NCBI RefSeq assembly: GCF_020731415.2
Contig: NZ_CP088273.1
Span: forward strand, 1,865,001 to 1,929,000
From: Phyllobacterium sp. T1293
Lineage (GTDB): Bacteria; Pseudomonadota; Alphaproteobacteria; Rhizobiales; Rhizobiaceae
Length of the DNA stretch: 64,000 nucleotides
Reading direction: 5' to 3'
The notes under the pieces are model-generated. The model ran no database searches, was not told the DNA's origin, and saw only the letters and a list, made by a program, of their open reading frames with translations. Shown here one piece after another: positions 44,794-51,748 of the stretch. Position numbers and translations under genes: made by a program. The stretch's first letter is position 1, and each line of letters starts with the position of its first letter.

Positions 44794-46056
44794 TCAAGCA
44801 GCGAATTTCAGCAGCTTGATCGCATCGAAGTCCTGCACACCGCCACCCACGCGCTTGGTTGTGTAGAACAGCACATAGGGTTTGGCTGAATAGGGATCGC
44901 GCAGGACCCGAACACCTGTGCGATCGACTACCAGATAGCCACGGGCAAAATCTCCAAAAGCAATGGCTGCCGTGCCTGTCGTCATGGCGGGCATGCCTTC
45001 GGCCTCGCTCAGCCGGAAACCGAGCAGTGATGCCTGTTGGCCCGGAGCGGCAGGTGGGGACCAGAGATAGTGCCCGTCATTGTCCTTGAGTTTGCGCACA
45101 GCTGCCTGGGTCTTGCGGTTCATCACCCAACTGGCATTCTGCCGATAGCCGGCCTTCAGCGTATAGACCGTATCAAACAGAATGTCCGATGCGCCCAAAG
45201 CAGAAAAGCCACCGGCAATGCCGGTTGACGGATTGCCAAGCTTGCCCCAGCTCCAGTTTGCGTCGGCGACGCTTTCATAAGTCAGGAAACCTTTGGGCTG
45301 GGTGGTGCCGTTGCCATTGATGAAAGCCTGTCCCTCCTGCTCGGCGAACGCGGTCTCTACCTCGGCGGAAATCCACTGTTCCACGTCAACTGCCGCATCA
45401 TCCAGCAATGATGACGAGGCAGCCGGCATGGCGTAAAGCTCCATGGTGGGAAACTGAAGTTCAGCCAGTTTTGAAGCCTCTGTCTGTGGCCGGGCATCGG
45501 TTTCGCCAACCCAGCCAACCACCGGGCCTTTGACTGCAAACGGCTTCTTCAGCACGGAGCCCGATACCTGCCGTACGGTTGCCAGTGCGCGGATGGGCGA
45601 CAGTACCGCCAGTCGCGTTCCGATATCGCGTTCCAGCTCCGGCGGGACAAGGTAGCCGCCATCGGGCGAAGAGCCGATGGATAGGGCCTTGGCTTCAATC
45701 GAGCGGACGCCCTGCTCGTCGCCGCGCCTGATATAACCCTCGAAGGCGTTTTTGTGTTCCAGTGAAAGCAAGGGACTAAACCCCGTTTCCAGAGCCGGGC
45801 GTGCTTTCTTCAGCAGCATATGATCGATGACACGTTTCTGCTCATCAAGTGCGTGATTGATACGCTCGACCTTGTCATGCGTCAGAACATCGGCGCTGGC
45901 GCTTTTTTCGATCTGTTTGATGCGCTCGTCATTGCTGTGGCGGAACTCTTCAAAGGCATGCATGAAGTCGTCGAATGCCTCGGCGACGTTTTGTGTACCT
46001 GCGCTCTTGGTTTCGGGTGCCAGTGTTGATGTTGGTGTCGAAAATTGTTCGGTCAT
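44794..46056 (-). CDS. GTA major capsid protein, HK97 fold (RcGTA g5-like)
   Basis: The 420-residue precursor has an N-terminal helical scaffold region (about 1-110, FDDFMHAFEEFRHSNDERIKQIEK) that the prohead protease should remove, and an HK97-fold body (SSPDGGYLVPPELERDIGTR, SWVMNRKTQAAVRKLKD, AIAFGDFARGYLVVDR). It forms the GTA head. AGGA precedes ATG 46056, and the N-terminal extension of the open frame is discarded. Confidence 0.95.
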   Translation of the reverse strand: MTEQFSTPTSTLAPETKSAGTQNVAEAFDDFMHAFEEFRHSNDERIKQIEKSASADVLTHDKVERINHALDEQKRVIDHMLLKKARPALETGFSPLLSLEHKNAFEGYIRRGDEQGVRSIEAKALSIGSSPDGGYLVPPELERDIGTRLAVLSPIRALATVRQVSGSVLKKPFAVKGPVVGWVGETDARPQTEASKLAELQFPTMELYAMPAASSSLLDDAAVDVEQWISAEVETAFAEQEGQAFINGNGTTQPKGFLTYESVADANWSWGKLGNPSTGIAGGFSALGASDILFDTVYTLKAGYRQNASWVMNRKTQAAVRKLKDNDGHYLWSPPAAPGQQASLLGFRLSEAEGMPAMTTGTAAIAFGDFARGYLVVDRTGVRVLRDPYSAKPYVLFYTTKRVGGGVQDFDAIKLLKFAA

Positions 46057-46091
46057 TTCAAATCCTTTGTGTGTGAAGTGAATAGAATGAT

Positions 46092-46628
46092 TCAAGCGCG
46101 GATACGCCGGGCGGCGGCCCGCAGGCTTACCGCCAGCACCGCATCAATCGGATGCAATGCCTTGACCTGCCCCACCCGCGCGGAAGGCAGCATCGGAAAT
46201 GTCACGACAGAGATCTCCCACAGATCGGCCTCGAGAATACGCCTGACGCCAGCGCCGTCAGCCCTCGCCTTTACGGTGCGAAAGCCAATGGAGAGCCCAT
46301 CAATTGCCCCTGCCCGCATCAGTTCCAGCACCTCGCGGCCACGCGTAACACCTGTTGTCAGACGCCCCTCGACATAAAGGCCGTGTCTGTCCTCATTGAT
46401 ACGTGTCCAGATGCCGATGGGTTCATTGGCATCGTGCTGCCAAAGCATCCGGATGCCGGAGACGCCTCGCTTGCGAATGGACGCTGCAAAAGCACCCGGA
46501 GCAATCACATCCTTCCCAAGATCGACTTCGCCAAACAGGCTGGCATAGCCGGAGAAACTTCCGTCCAGTTCGACCCGTTCTATTGCCAGTCCAGCAAACT
46601 TCTTCTCAATTCGCTCATTTTCCAGCAT
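46092..46628 (-). CDS. GTA prohead protease, HK97 family (RcGTA g4-like)
   Basis: This 178-residue protease has FSGYASLFGEVDLGKDVIAPGAFAASI, the catalytic His in MLWQHDANEPIG, and the Ser region GLSIGFRTVKA of HK97 prohead proteases. It processes the capsid during assembly. The start ATG 46628 has AAGGGA upstream and overlaps the previous gene by 14 bases. Confidence 0.93.
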   Translation of the reverse strand: MLENERIEKKFAGLAIERVELDGSFSGYASLFGEVDLGKDVIAPGAFAASIRKRGVSGIRMLWQHDANEPIGIWTRINEDRHGLYVEGRLTTGVTRGREVLELMRAGAIDGLSIGFRTVKARADGAGVRRILEADLWEISVVTFPMLPSARVGQVKALHPIDAVLAVSLRAAARRIRA

Positions 46629-46986
46629 TGGCGATATCCCTTTTTGTTGAAGAGCTTGGGCCATCCAGCGGAGATTTTGATTCACCCATGCGCGCTGTGA
46701 TACGGGCAAAAATGCCAAGTGCCGTCCACGCCGCCAGACTGGCAGCGGCAGCGCCCATCAGCATCAATTCGCCATCGCCAAGCTGGCCGCCAATATCAAG
46801 TTCGGATGCAATCTTCACGCCGGCCAGCCCGCCAAAGGCGAGCCCGCAGACAATACCAACGATAAAGCGGATGGCTGCCTCGCTCTTGTCCTTCGGCAGC
46901 ATATAGGCAAGTGAGACGGCGGAACCTGCAATGGCACCAGCCGCCTTTGCCGCCAGAATCCAGGCGGCATCGGACCAGTTTGTCAT
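46615..46986 (-). CDS. Small membrane protein of GTA clusters (DUF6107-like)
   Basis: This 123-residue protein has two or three hydrophobic segments (ILAAKAAGAIAGSAVSLAYML, FIVGIVCGLAFGGLAGV, LMLMGAAAASLAAWTALGIF) and a charged tail. Its position between portal and protease corresponds to g3.5 of RcGTA, although RcGTA g3.5 is smaller. I recall similar proteins in rhizobial GTA clusters; function is unknown. Confidence 0.75.
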   Translation of the reverse strand: MTNWSDAAWILAAKAAGAIAGSAVSLAYMLPKDKSEAAIRFIVGIVCGLAFGGLAGVKIASELDIGGQLGDGELMLMGAAAASLAAWTALGIFARITARMGESKSPLDGPSSSTKRDIANAGK

Positions 46987-47004
46987 ATTCTTTCTCCCGA
47001 AAAT

Positions 47005-48168
47005 TCAGTCAGGCTTACGGGCGTATCCCACAGCCTCTCTCTTCTCGTCATCGCTCAGGAATGGCGCTGCAGATATACGCTGCCACAGCGCATCCCGCTC
47101 CATGGACAGCCCATCAATGCGATCGAAATCCGGTTCCAGCCGCAACCGTTCGCCATAAACAGGGCCGAGCCAGTTTCCGATTGCCTTGGCCGTTCGAGTG
47201 ATCAGCGGAATCACCGCCAGACGATAGAATGCGCGATTGGCTTCGGCATAATTGGCATAGGTATTGTCACCGGGAATGCCGAGCAGCATAGGCGGAATAC
47301 CGAAGGCCAAAGCGATGTCGCGGCTGGCAGCATTTTTAGCAGCAATGAAGTCCATATCGCGCGGCGACAGGCCCATGGATTTCCAGTCAAGCCCACCTTC
47401 GAGCAGTAAAGGGCGTCCCGCCTTGGCTGCGCCGGTATACCCCTCTTCCAGTTCTGTCTTCAGCCTGTCGAACTGAGCTTCGGTCAAACGTGCCGTATCC
47501 GCAGGCGCATAAACCAGCGCGCCTGATGGACGCGCGGAATTATCGAGCAGCGCCTTGTTCCAGACGCCAGACGCATTGTGAATGTCGAGCGCCATCAGGG
47601 CTGCTTCAAGCGGCGCAAAGCCATAATGATCATCAAGCGGATGAAACAGTTTGAGATGCAGCGCCTGCCCGTCATCAAGTGCAATGGTGCGCTTATTGGC
47701 ACCAACGCCGTAGCCCAAAGCCACCGGCCATCCATTATCCCCGGTAATGACGCGCACGCGATCCGGGCGCAGCAGATGCAATTCGGCTGCACCATTCCCG
47801 GCGCTAACCCGCTCTATGTAGGCGTTGCCGGAAAGCAGAAGATGACCGTACAGCGTTTCCAACAGGCTTGCTCCGTCGGCGCCGCGATGCGGATTTGACA
47901 GCATGTCAAGCAATGGATGCTGCGTATGTTCCGTCCGCCCTTCGTAGAGTAGCCAAGGTGTGGCGGCGGCGGCTTCCGCCAGAAGACGCACACACCGGTA
48001 GACAATCGGGTTGCGCATAAATCCTTGCCGCGACAGACCCGTATAGCCGCTCTGCGACCAGCGTGCCTCCCGGTCAAATTGCAGCGCTACAAATCCTTGC
48101 GCTGCCTTGGTGTTAAGACGCGGATGTTCATTCGCGGCGCGCCAGCGCCACGGCCAATGAAGTGCCAT
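47005..48168 (-). CDS. GTA portal protein (RcGTA g3-like, HK97 family)
   Basis: The 387-residue portal protein has the HK97 pattern (RNPIVYRCVRLLAEAAAATPW, ETLYGHLLLSGNAYIE, AFGIPPMLLGIPGDNTYANY). It forms the dodecameric DNA entry ring of the head. About 800 bases separate it from the terminase gene, filled by two copies of the small-frame repeat, whereas in other GTA clusters these genes are nearly adjacent. Confidence 0.94.
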   Translation of the reverse strand: MALHWPWRWRAANEHPRLNTKAAQGFVALQFDREARWSQSGYTGLSRQGFMRNPIVYRCVRLLAEAAAATPWLLYEGRTEHTQHPLLDMLSNPHRGADGASLLETLYGHLLLSGNAYIERVSAGNGAAELHLLRPDRVRVITGDNGWPVALGYGVGANKRTIALDDGQALHLKLFHPLDDHYGFAPLEAALMALDIHNASGVWNKALLDNSARPSGALVYAPADTARLTEAQFDRLKTELEEGYTGAAKAGRPLLLEGGLDWKSMGLSPRDMDFIAAKNAASRDIALAFGIPPMLLGIPGDNTYANYAEANRAFYRLAVIPLITRTAKAIGNWLGPVYGERLRLEPDFDRIDGLSMERDALWQRISAAPFLSDDEKREAVGYARKPD

Positions 48169-48303
48169 GGAAAATATTCTCTCTGATTGTTGAGATAGGT
48201 CAGATCACGAGGACAACCGCGCGAGGAAAATCGCGCTGTCGTTTCAACCCTGCATTCGTGGAATTTCGCGCAAAACCCGGCAATGTGTTGAACCGGAACA
48301 AGT

Positions 48304-48388
48304 TTTGAGGGCGAAGCAGTACACACCGAACCAGCCGGTGTATCGGGACGATGGGCCTCCCGACCATGGCAATGGCCTTGCTTTCAAA
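48304..48388 (+). promoter_or_regulatory. Structured leader of copy D
   Basis: The outer helix TTTGAGGGC / GCTTTCAAA pairs throughout with two G-U pairs. Internal hairpins are ACACCG/CGGTGT and TCGGGA/TCCCGA, plus a small GGC/GCC hairpin. It stands directly before GGAGGTGA. Confidence 0.55.
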
Positions 48389-48402
48389 CTTGGAGGTGAA
48401 TG

Positions 48403-48495
48403 ATGTGGTATCCGCCACTTAGCATCACCTTAGAAATGAAAAAGACCCGGACGAGCTGGACCCTCGTAATCCGGGTCAATTTCAAGTTCTAAGAA
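48403..48495 (+). CDS. Conserved 29-residue small protein, copy D
   Basis: GGAGGTGA (48392-48399) precedes two ATGs; 48403 gives the shared Met-Trp start (48400 is too close to the ribosome-binding site). The frame M-W-Y-P-P-L-S-I-T-L-E-M-K-K-T-R-T-S-W continues to R-V-N-F-K-F and stops at TAA (the stop lies at 48490-48492). Compared with copy C, Leu10 changes from CTT to TTA, and Leu6, Thr17, Val and Phe codons change only synonymously. The product is basic with a predicted strand-turn-strand shape; function is unknown. It is transcribed against the GTA genes. Confidence 0.55.
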
Positions 48496-48497
48496 AA

Positions 48498-48523
48498 GGG
48501 GCGCGGGCGAAAGCTCGCGTCCC
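48498..48523 (+). other. 3' hairpin with GAAA loop, copy D
   Basis: Eleven pairs (two G-U) close a GAAA loop: GGGGCGCGGGC / GCTCGCGTCCC. It begins 5 bases after the small frame's stop. Confidence 0.6.
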
Positions 48524-48701
48524 ACTCCAAGACCTTACAATAATCTCCCGGTCTTTCCAAGCAACCCAGAGTGGACGCTCCATTCAACGGTTGAATTCCC
48601 CGATCTCGAGACAACCCAGTTCCGCCAGAACGAACGCAATTACAACTCTGCATTCGTGGACCTGTTCGAAAAACCCGGCAAAATGTTGAACCAGAACGAG
48701 T

Positions 48702-48787
48702 TTTGAGAGCGAAAGCAGTACACGTCGAGCCAGCCGGTGTATCGGGACGATAGGCCTCCCGACCACAGCAATGGCCTTGCTCTCACA
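48702..48787 (+). promoter_or_regulatory. Structured leader of copy E
   Basis: The outer helix has one mismatch (TTTGAGAGC / GCTCTCACA). The hairpin ACGTCG/CGGTGT pairs through tandem G-U, and TCGGGA/TCCCGA is intact. An extra A after the outer helix shows that the region is not protein coding. Confidence 0.5.
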
Positions 48788-48802
48788 CTTGGAGGTGAAT
48801 TA

Positions 48803-48868
48803 TGTGGTATCTACCACTTAGTATCACCCTGGAAATGAAAAAGACCCGGACGAGCTGGTACCTCGTAA
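48803..48868 (+). pseudogene. Small frame, copy E (frameshifted relative to copies B-D)
   Basis: GGAGGTGA and ATG 48803 are intact, and the first 13 codons match copies B and D (M-W-Y-L-P-L-S-I-T-L-E-M-K). The following A-run is one base shorter than in copy D (four A), so the frame ends after 21 residues. Restoring one base would give a 29-residue product ending in F-I-H at a TAG, so the loss looks recent. Copy A shows the same loss. Confidence 0.45.
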
Positions 48869-48896
48869 TCCGGGTCAATTTCATACACTAGGAAAA

Positions 48897-48922
48897 GGGG
48901 TGCGGGCGAAAGCTCGCATCCC
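48897..48922 (+). other. 3' hairpin with GAAA loop, copy E
   Basis: GGGGTGCGGGC pairs with GCTCGCATCCC around GAAA. The T-A pair here replaces the C-G pair of copy D, a compensated change. Confidence 0.6.
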
Positions 48923-48971
48923 ACTCCAAGACCATACAATAATCTCTCCACTTTTCCAAGCAACCCGAGGT

Positions 48972-50312
48972 TTAGTCCATCACGCGAATACGCGGACTGA
49001 TGTCTTTTTTCAGCATCAGTTCGCTCAGAGCCCAGACCAATGCATCCACACGATCCGGCGAACGCCCGTTTGATAACCCTGCATGGGTGAAATCGCACAT
49101 CTCATCCTCCAGTGCCGGAAAGCGGCCAGCGTGCCTGATCCTACCCTGTTCATACAATGCGGCGATGGGTTCAGCCCGCAGCGCTTTGCCGCGATTAGCA
49201 CGCACGCCGCGAACTGGCACAGTGTTATCCTCAGCAGCGATTACAGCGGCAACCATATCGCCGCCCTGGTTTATCTCAGCCACGATCAGATCGGCCTCCA
49301 GCCTGTAGAACAGCTGGATGGAACGTTTGGCCCATTGAATAGGTTTGGCGGGAGCGAAACTCTCATCGGCGAGTATCCAGCCTATACCTTCCGCATCAAC
49401 CCCTGCAGCAACGATCCCGCAAGCGTCGGACTTTCGCGTTGCGCTGGCTGGCGGATCGATAGTGACGACAATCCTCTGCATTTCCGGGACGTCGGCACGA
49501 TAAATCTCTTCCATCATTGACCGCGACCACAGGGCATCACGGCGCTCCTCAATCAGTTCGCCATCAAGCTCCTGTCGTCCCAGCCGCGTTCCACCATAGA
49601 GCTTGCCCATATGTGCAAGAAAGCTCTGGGCCAGATTGGCATTATTCTCGACGGTGCGCATCCGGCGTACCAAAACAGCACTGTCGTTCATCAAAGCCTT
49701 TAGCAAAGCGATCGGCTTTGGTGTTGTTGTTACAATCTGCTTCGGATTTTCGCCCAGCCGCAAACCAAATTGCAGCATGTCCCAGGTTTCCTGCGCATGT
49801 TTCCACTTGCCCAACTCATCACACCAAGCCGCACCAAATTGCGGTCCGCGCAAACTATCCGGATCTTCGGATGAAAACATTGCCGCCGTTGCGCCATTGG
49901 CCCAGACAAGCCGTCGGCGCGTTGCCTCAAAGCGCGGGCGGTCAGTCCGAGACACCGCCATGATGCCGGACGGTCCGTCAATCATGACTTCGCGCACATC
50001 CGCAAGGGTTTCACCAACCAGTGCGATGTTGAGAGCGGCTGGCTGTTTGAACGGCGGAAATCCATGCACAATGCTGTTCACCCACTCGGCTCCGGCGCGG
50101 GTCTTGCCGGAACCGCGCCCGCCAAGGATCAGCCAGGTACGCCAGTCATGATATGGTGGCTGTTGGCTCGCCCGCCCCTGAAATATCCATTCATTGGTCA
50201 AGGCCTGTATCTGCACGGGGCTGAGATTGTTGGCACACCAGTTCATCCGCTCGGCATAGGGCAAGTTCATGGATTCTTCCATCAATGCGAACCAGCGCTT
50301 CCCGCAGTTCAT
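48972..50312 (-). CDS. GTA terminase large subunit (RcGTA g2-like)
   Basis: This protein (about 446 residues) packages DNA into GTA heads. It has Walker A GGRGSGKTRAGAEW near residue 70, a Walker B-like FGAAWCDELGKW, and a C-terminal nuclease domain (VVTIDPPASATRKSDACGIV, SPDRVDALVWAL). The start is uncertain: ATG 50312 or ATG 50282 (MEESMNLPYAER), both inside the upstream gene's 3' end. Confidence 0.95.
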   Translation of the reverse strand: MNCGKRWFALMEESMNLPYAERMNWCANNLSPVQIQALTNEWIFQGRASQQPPYHDWRTWLILGGRGSGKTRAGAEWVNSIVHGFPPFKQPAALNIALVGETLADVREVMIDGPSGIMAVSRTDRPRFEATRRRLVWANGATAAMFSSEDPDSLRGPQFGAAWCDELGKWKHAQETWDMLQFGLRLGENPKQIVTTTPKPIALLKALMNDSAVLVRRMRTVENNANLAQSFLAHMGKLYGGTRLGRQELDGELIEERRDALWSRSMMEEIYRADVPEMQRIVVTIDPPASATRKSDACGIVAAGVDAEGIGWILADESFAPAKPIQWAKRSIQLFYRLEADLIVAEINQGGDMVAAVIAAEDNTVPVRGVRANRGKALRAEPIAALYEQGRIRHAGRFPALEDEMCDFTHAGLSNGRSPDRVDALVWALSELMLKKDISPRIRVMD

Positions 50313-50685
50313 CCGGACCCAACATTACGATAGAGCGTTGCTGTTCGGTCCGCTTCTGCTGCATTTCACTGAGCCGGTCCATGGTCCGTGCGAGTTGCGC
50401 CAAGGCATCCAGTCGCGTTTTGACTGAGGCCGTTTCATCCCCCAGTTGCAACTGGTCCAACTCCTTGCGCAAAAGCTCCATGAGATCGCGAATAAGGGTA
50501 AATTCACTATTTTGACTTTCGAGATATTGCAGCGTCAGCCCATCGTCGACGACCAGTTGCTCAAGCGCCGTTTTACTAACCCCAAAGACCGGTGCCATTT
50601 CATCAGCTGATATTCCGTAATGCCGGCAGAGATCATAGGCATGCCGTCGACAGAGCGATTGCTCGCCGCGCGTCATCATTGTCAT
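50191..50685 (-). CDS. GTA small terminase-like protein (RcGTA g1-like)
   Basis: The 164-residue protein has an N-terminal helix-turn-helix-like segment (CRHYGISADEMAPVFGVSKTALEQLV), a charged helical oligomerisation region (LIRDLMELLRKELDQLQLG, ARTMDRLSEMQQKRTEQQR) and an MLGPDELREALVRIDGRI segment. Position and layout match g1 of RcGTA, shown to act as a small terminase that binds DNA weakly. AGGA precedes ATG 50685. It overlaps the large terminase gene by more than 90 bases. Confidence 0.8.
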   Translation of the reverse strand: MTMMTRGEQSLCRRHAYDLCRHYGISADEMAPVFGVSKTALEQLVVDDGLTLQYLESQNSEFTLIRDLMELLRKELDQLQLGDETASVKTRLDALAQLARTMDRLSEMQQKRTEQQRSIVMLGPDELREALVRIDGRIHELALCRADELVCQQSQPRADTGLDQ

Positions 50686-50754
50686 GGATAATCCTTGGGG
50701 ATGTCAGTTCGTTCGCCGGTTGAATTTTCCGGGCACATTTCTGACGATAACCAG

Positions 50755-50783
50755 AACCTACAGGAGTCCCGTTACGCAGTCAA
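50755..50783 (-). promoter_or_regulatory. Possible promoter of the GTA cluster
   Basis: On the minus strand TTGACT (50778-50783), 17 bases, then TAGGTT (50755-50760) resembles a sigma-70 promoter about 70 bases before the first GTA gene. No TTAA-N7-TTAA CtrA site was seen here. Confidence 0.4.
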
Positions 50784-50829
50784 GGACTATTTTCCTAAAT
50801 ATGATTATTTTCTTTTGGACTTTGAATGG

Positions 50830-51459
50830 TCAGGCGGCTTTCTTCCAGCCCAGTGCCAGCAGACCCGCCCCAATCATCAGTGAACCGCCGGTGCGATTCA
50901 CGATGCGCTGGACCTTTGGCTTGCGGATCGTCTGGCGCGCCATGGATGCCATCAGCGCGTAGGTACCAGCATTGAGTGTAGCGAGCACAAGGAATGTCGT
51001 TTCAAAGATCGCCATCTGGGTAAAAACCGGACGTGTCGTGTCGAGAAACTGCGGCAGGAAGGCCACGAAGAAGATGATGCTTTTCGGGTTCAGCGCCGTC
51101 ACCACATAGGTATGCAGAAAAATACGCAGCGCACTTTCGTTCCTCTCCGGAGTATCACTCGTGGCGGTATCGGCAACTGGAGCGCGCCAGAGTTTGATAC
51201 CGAGATAAATCAAATAGGCTGCACCGATCCATTTGAGTACAGTGAAGATGGCCGCAGAGGCAGCAAGCAGCGCACCAAGGCCGAGCATCGAGGCGGTCAT
51301 AGCAGTAAAATCACCCAGCGCCACACCCGCAACGGTTGCAGCGGCAAAGCGACGGCCATGGCCAAGCGCATAGGAAATAACAAGCAGAATGGTTGGTCCG
51401 GGAATCGCCAGAAGGATTGCCGATGCCGCGACGAATGCCAGCCAATGTTCAATAGACAT
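50830..51459 (-). CDS. LysE/RhtB family exporter
   Basis: This 209-residue inner-membrane protein has about six helices and the family marks AIPGPTILLVISYALGHGRR near the start and TALNPKSIIFFVAFLPQF in the middle. It is a second paralogue of the gene at 4.9-5.5 kb and closer to the RhtB type. The start was set at MSIEHW; the longer upstream frame lacks similarity. It follows no operon partner. Confidence 0.88.
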   Translation of the reverse strand: MSIEHWLAFVAASAILLAIPGPTILLVISYALGHGRRFAAATVAGVALGDFTAMTASMLGLGALLAASAAIFTVLKWIGAAYLIYLGIKLWRAPVADTATSDTPERNESALRIFLHTYVVTALNPKSIIFFVAFLPQFLDTTRPVFTQMAIFETTFLVLATLNAGTYALMASMARQTIRKPKVQRIVNRTGGSLMIGAGLLALGWKKAA

Positions 51460-51748
51460 GCTTGTTTTCTCCCAACCTAAAAACACAGCAATCCATCGCC
51501 GCGAAACAATTGCAAGTGGAATTTTCGGCGGAATTTTCGAAAGCCCGAAACCCATCAAATCTTGGTGCGAATCCCCCTACCCCTTGTGGCATGCCAATAA
51601 AAAGAGTTAGATTTTTCCTGATGATGGGAAGGAATGAAACGGACTGCCCTGCGTTATAACGGTCATCATAAGAAGCTGTTAAGCGTAATCGGCTACACCA
51701 TATCTTCGCGGGAAGACGTGGCTGACGACAGGCAGACAAGAGATTGGC

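Larger units (their letters stand above)
48230..48968 (+). repeat. Tandem pair of the small-frame repeat (copies D, E) inside the GTA cluster
   Basis: Two units repeat with a period of about 399 bases (CCCACTCC at 48521 and 48920). They have the same parts as copies A-C but are oriented on the plus strand, against the GTA genes. They fill the gap between the portal and terminase genes. The shared edges are TCAAC-CTGCATTCGTGG at the upstream side and TTTCCAAGCAACCC at the downstream side. Confidence 0.85.

Noticed and set aside
48230..48968. Repeat array as CRISPR
   Set aside because: Units are about 399 bases long with internal coding and hairpins; there are no short direct repeats with unique spacers.
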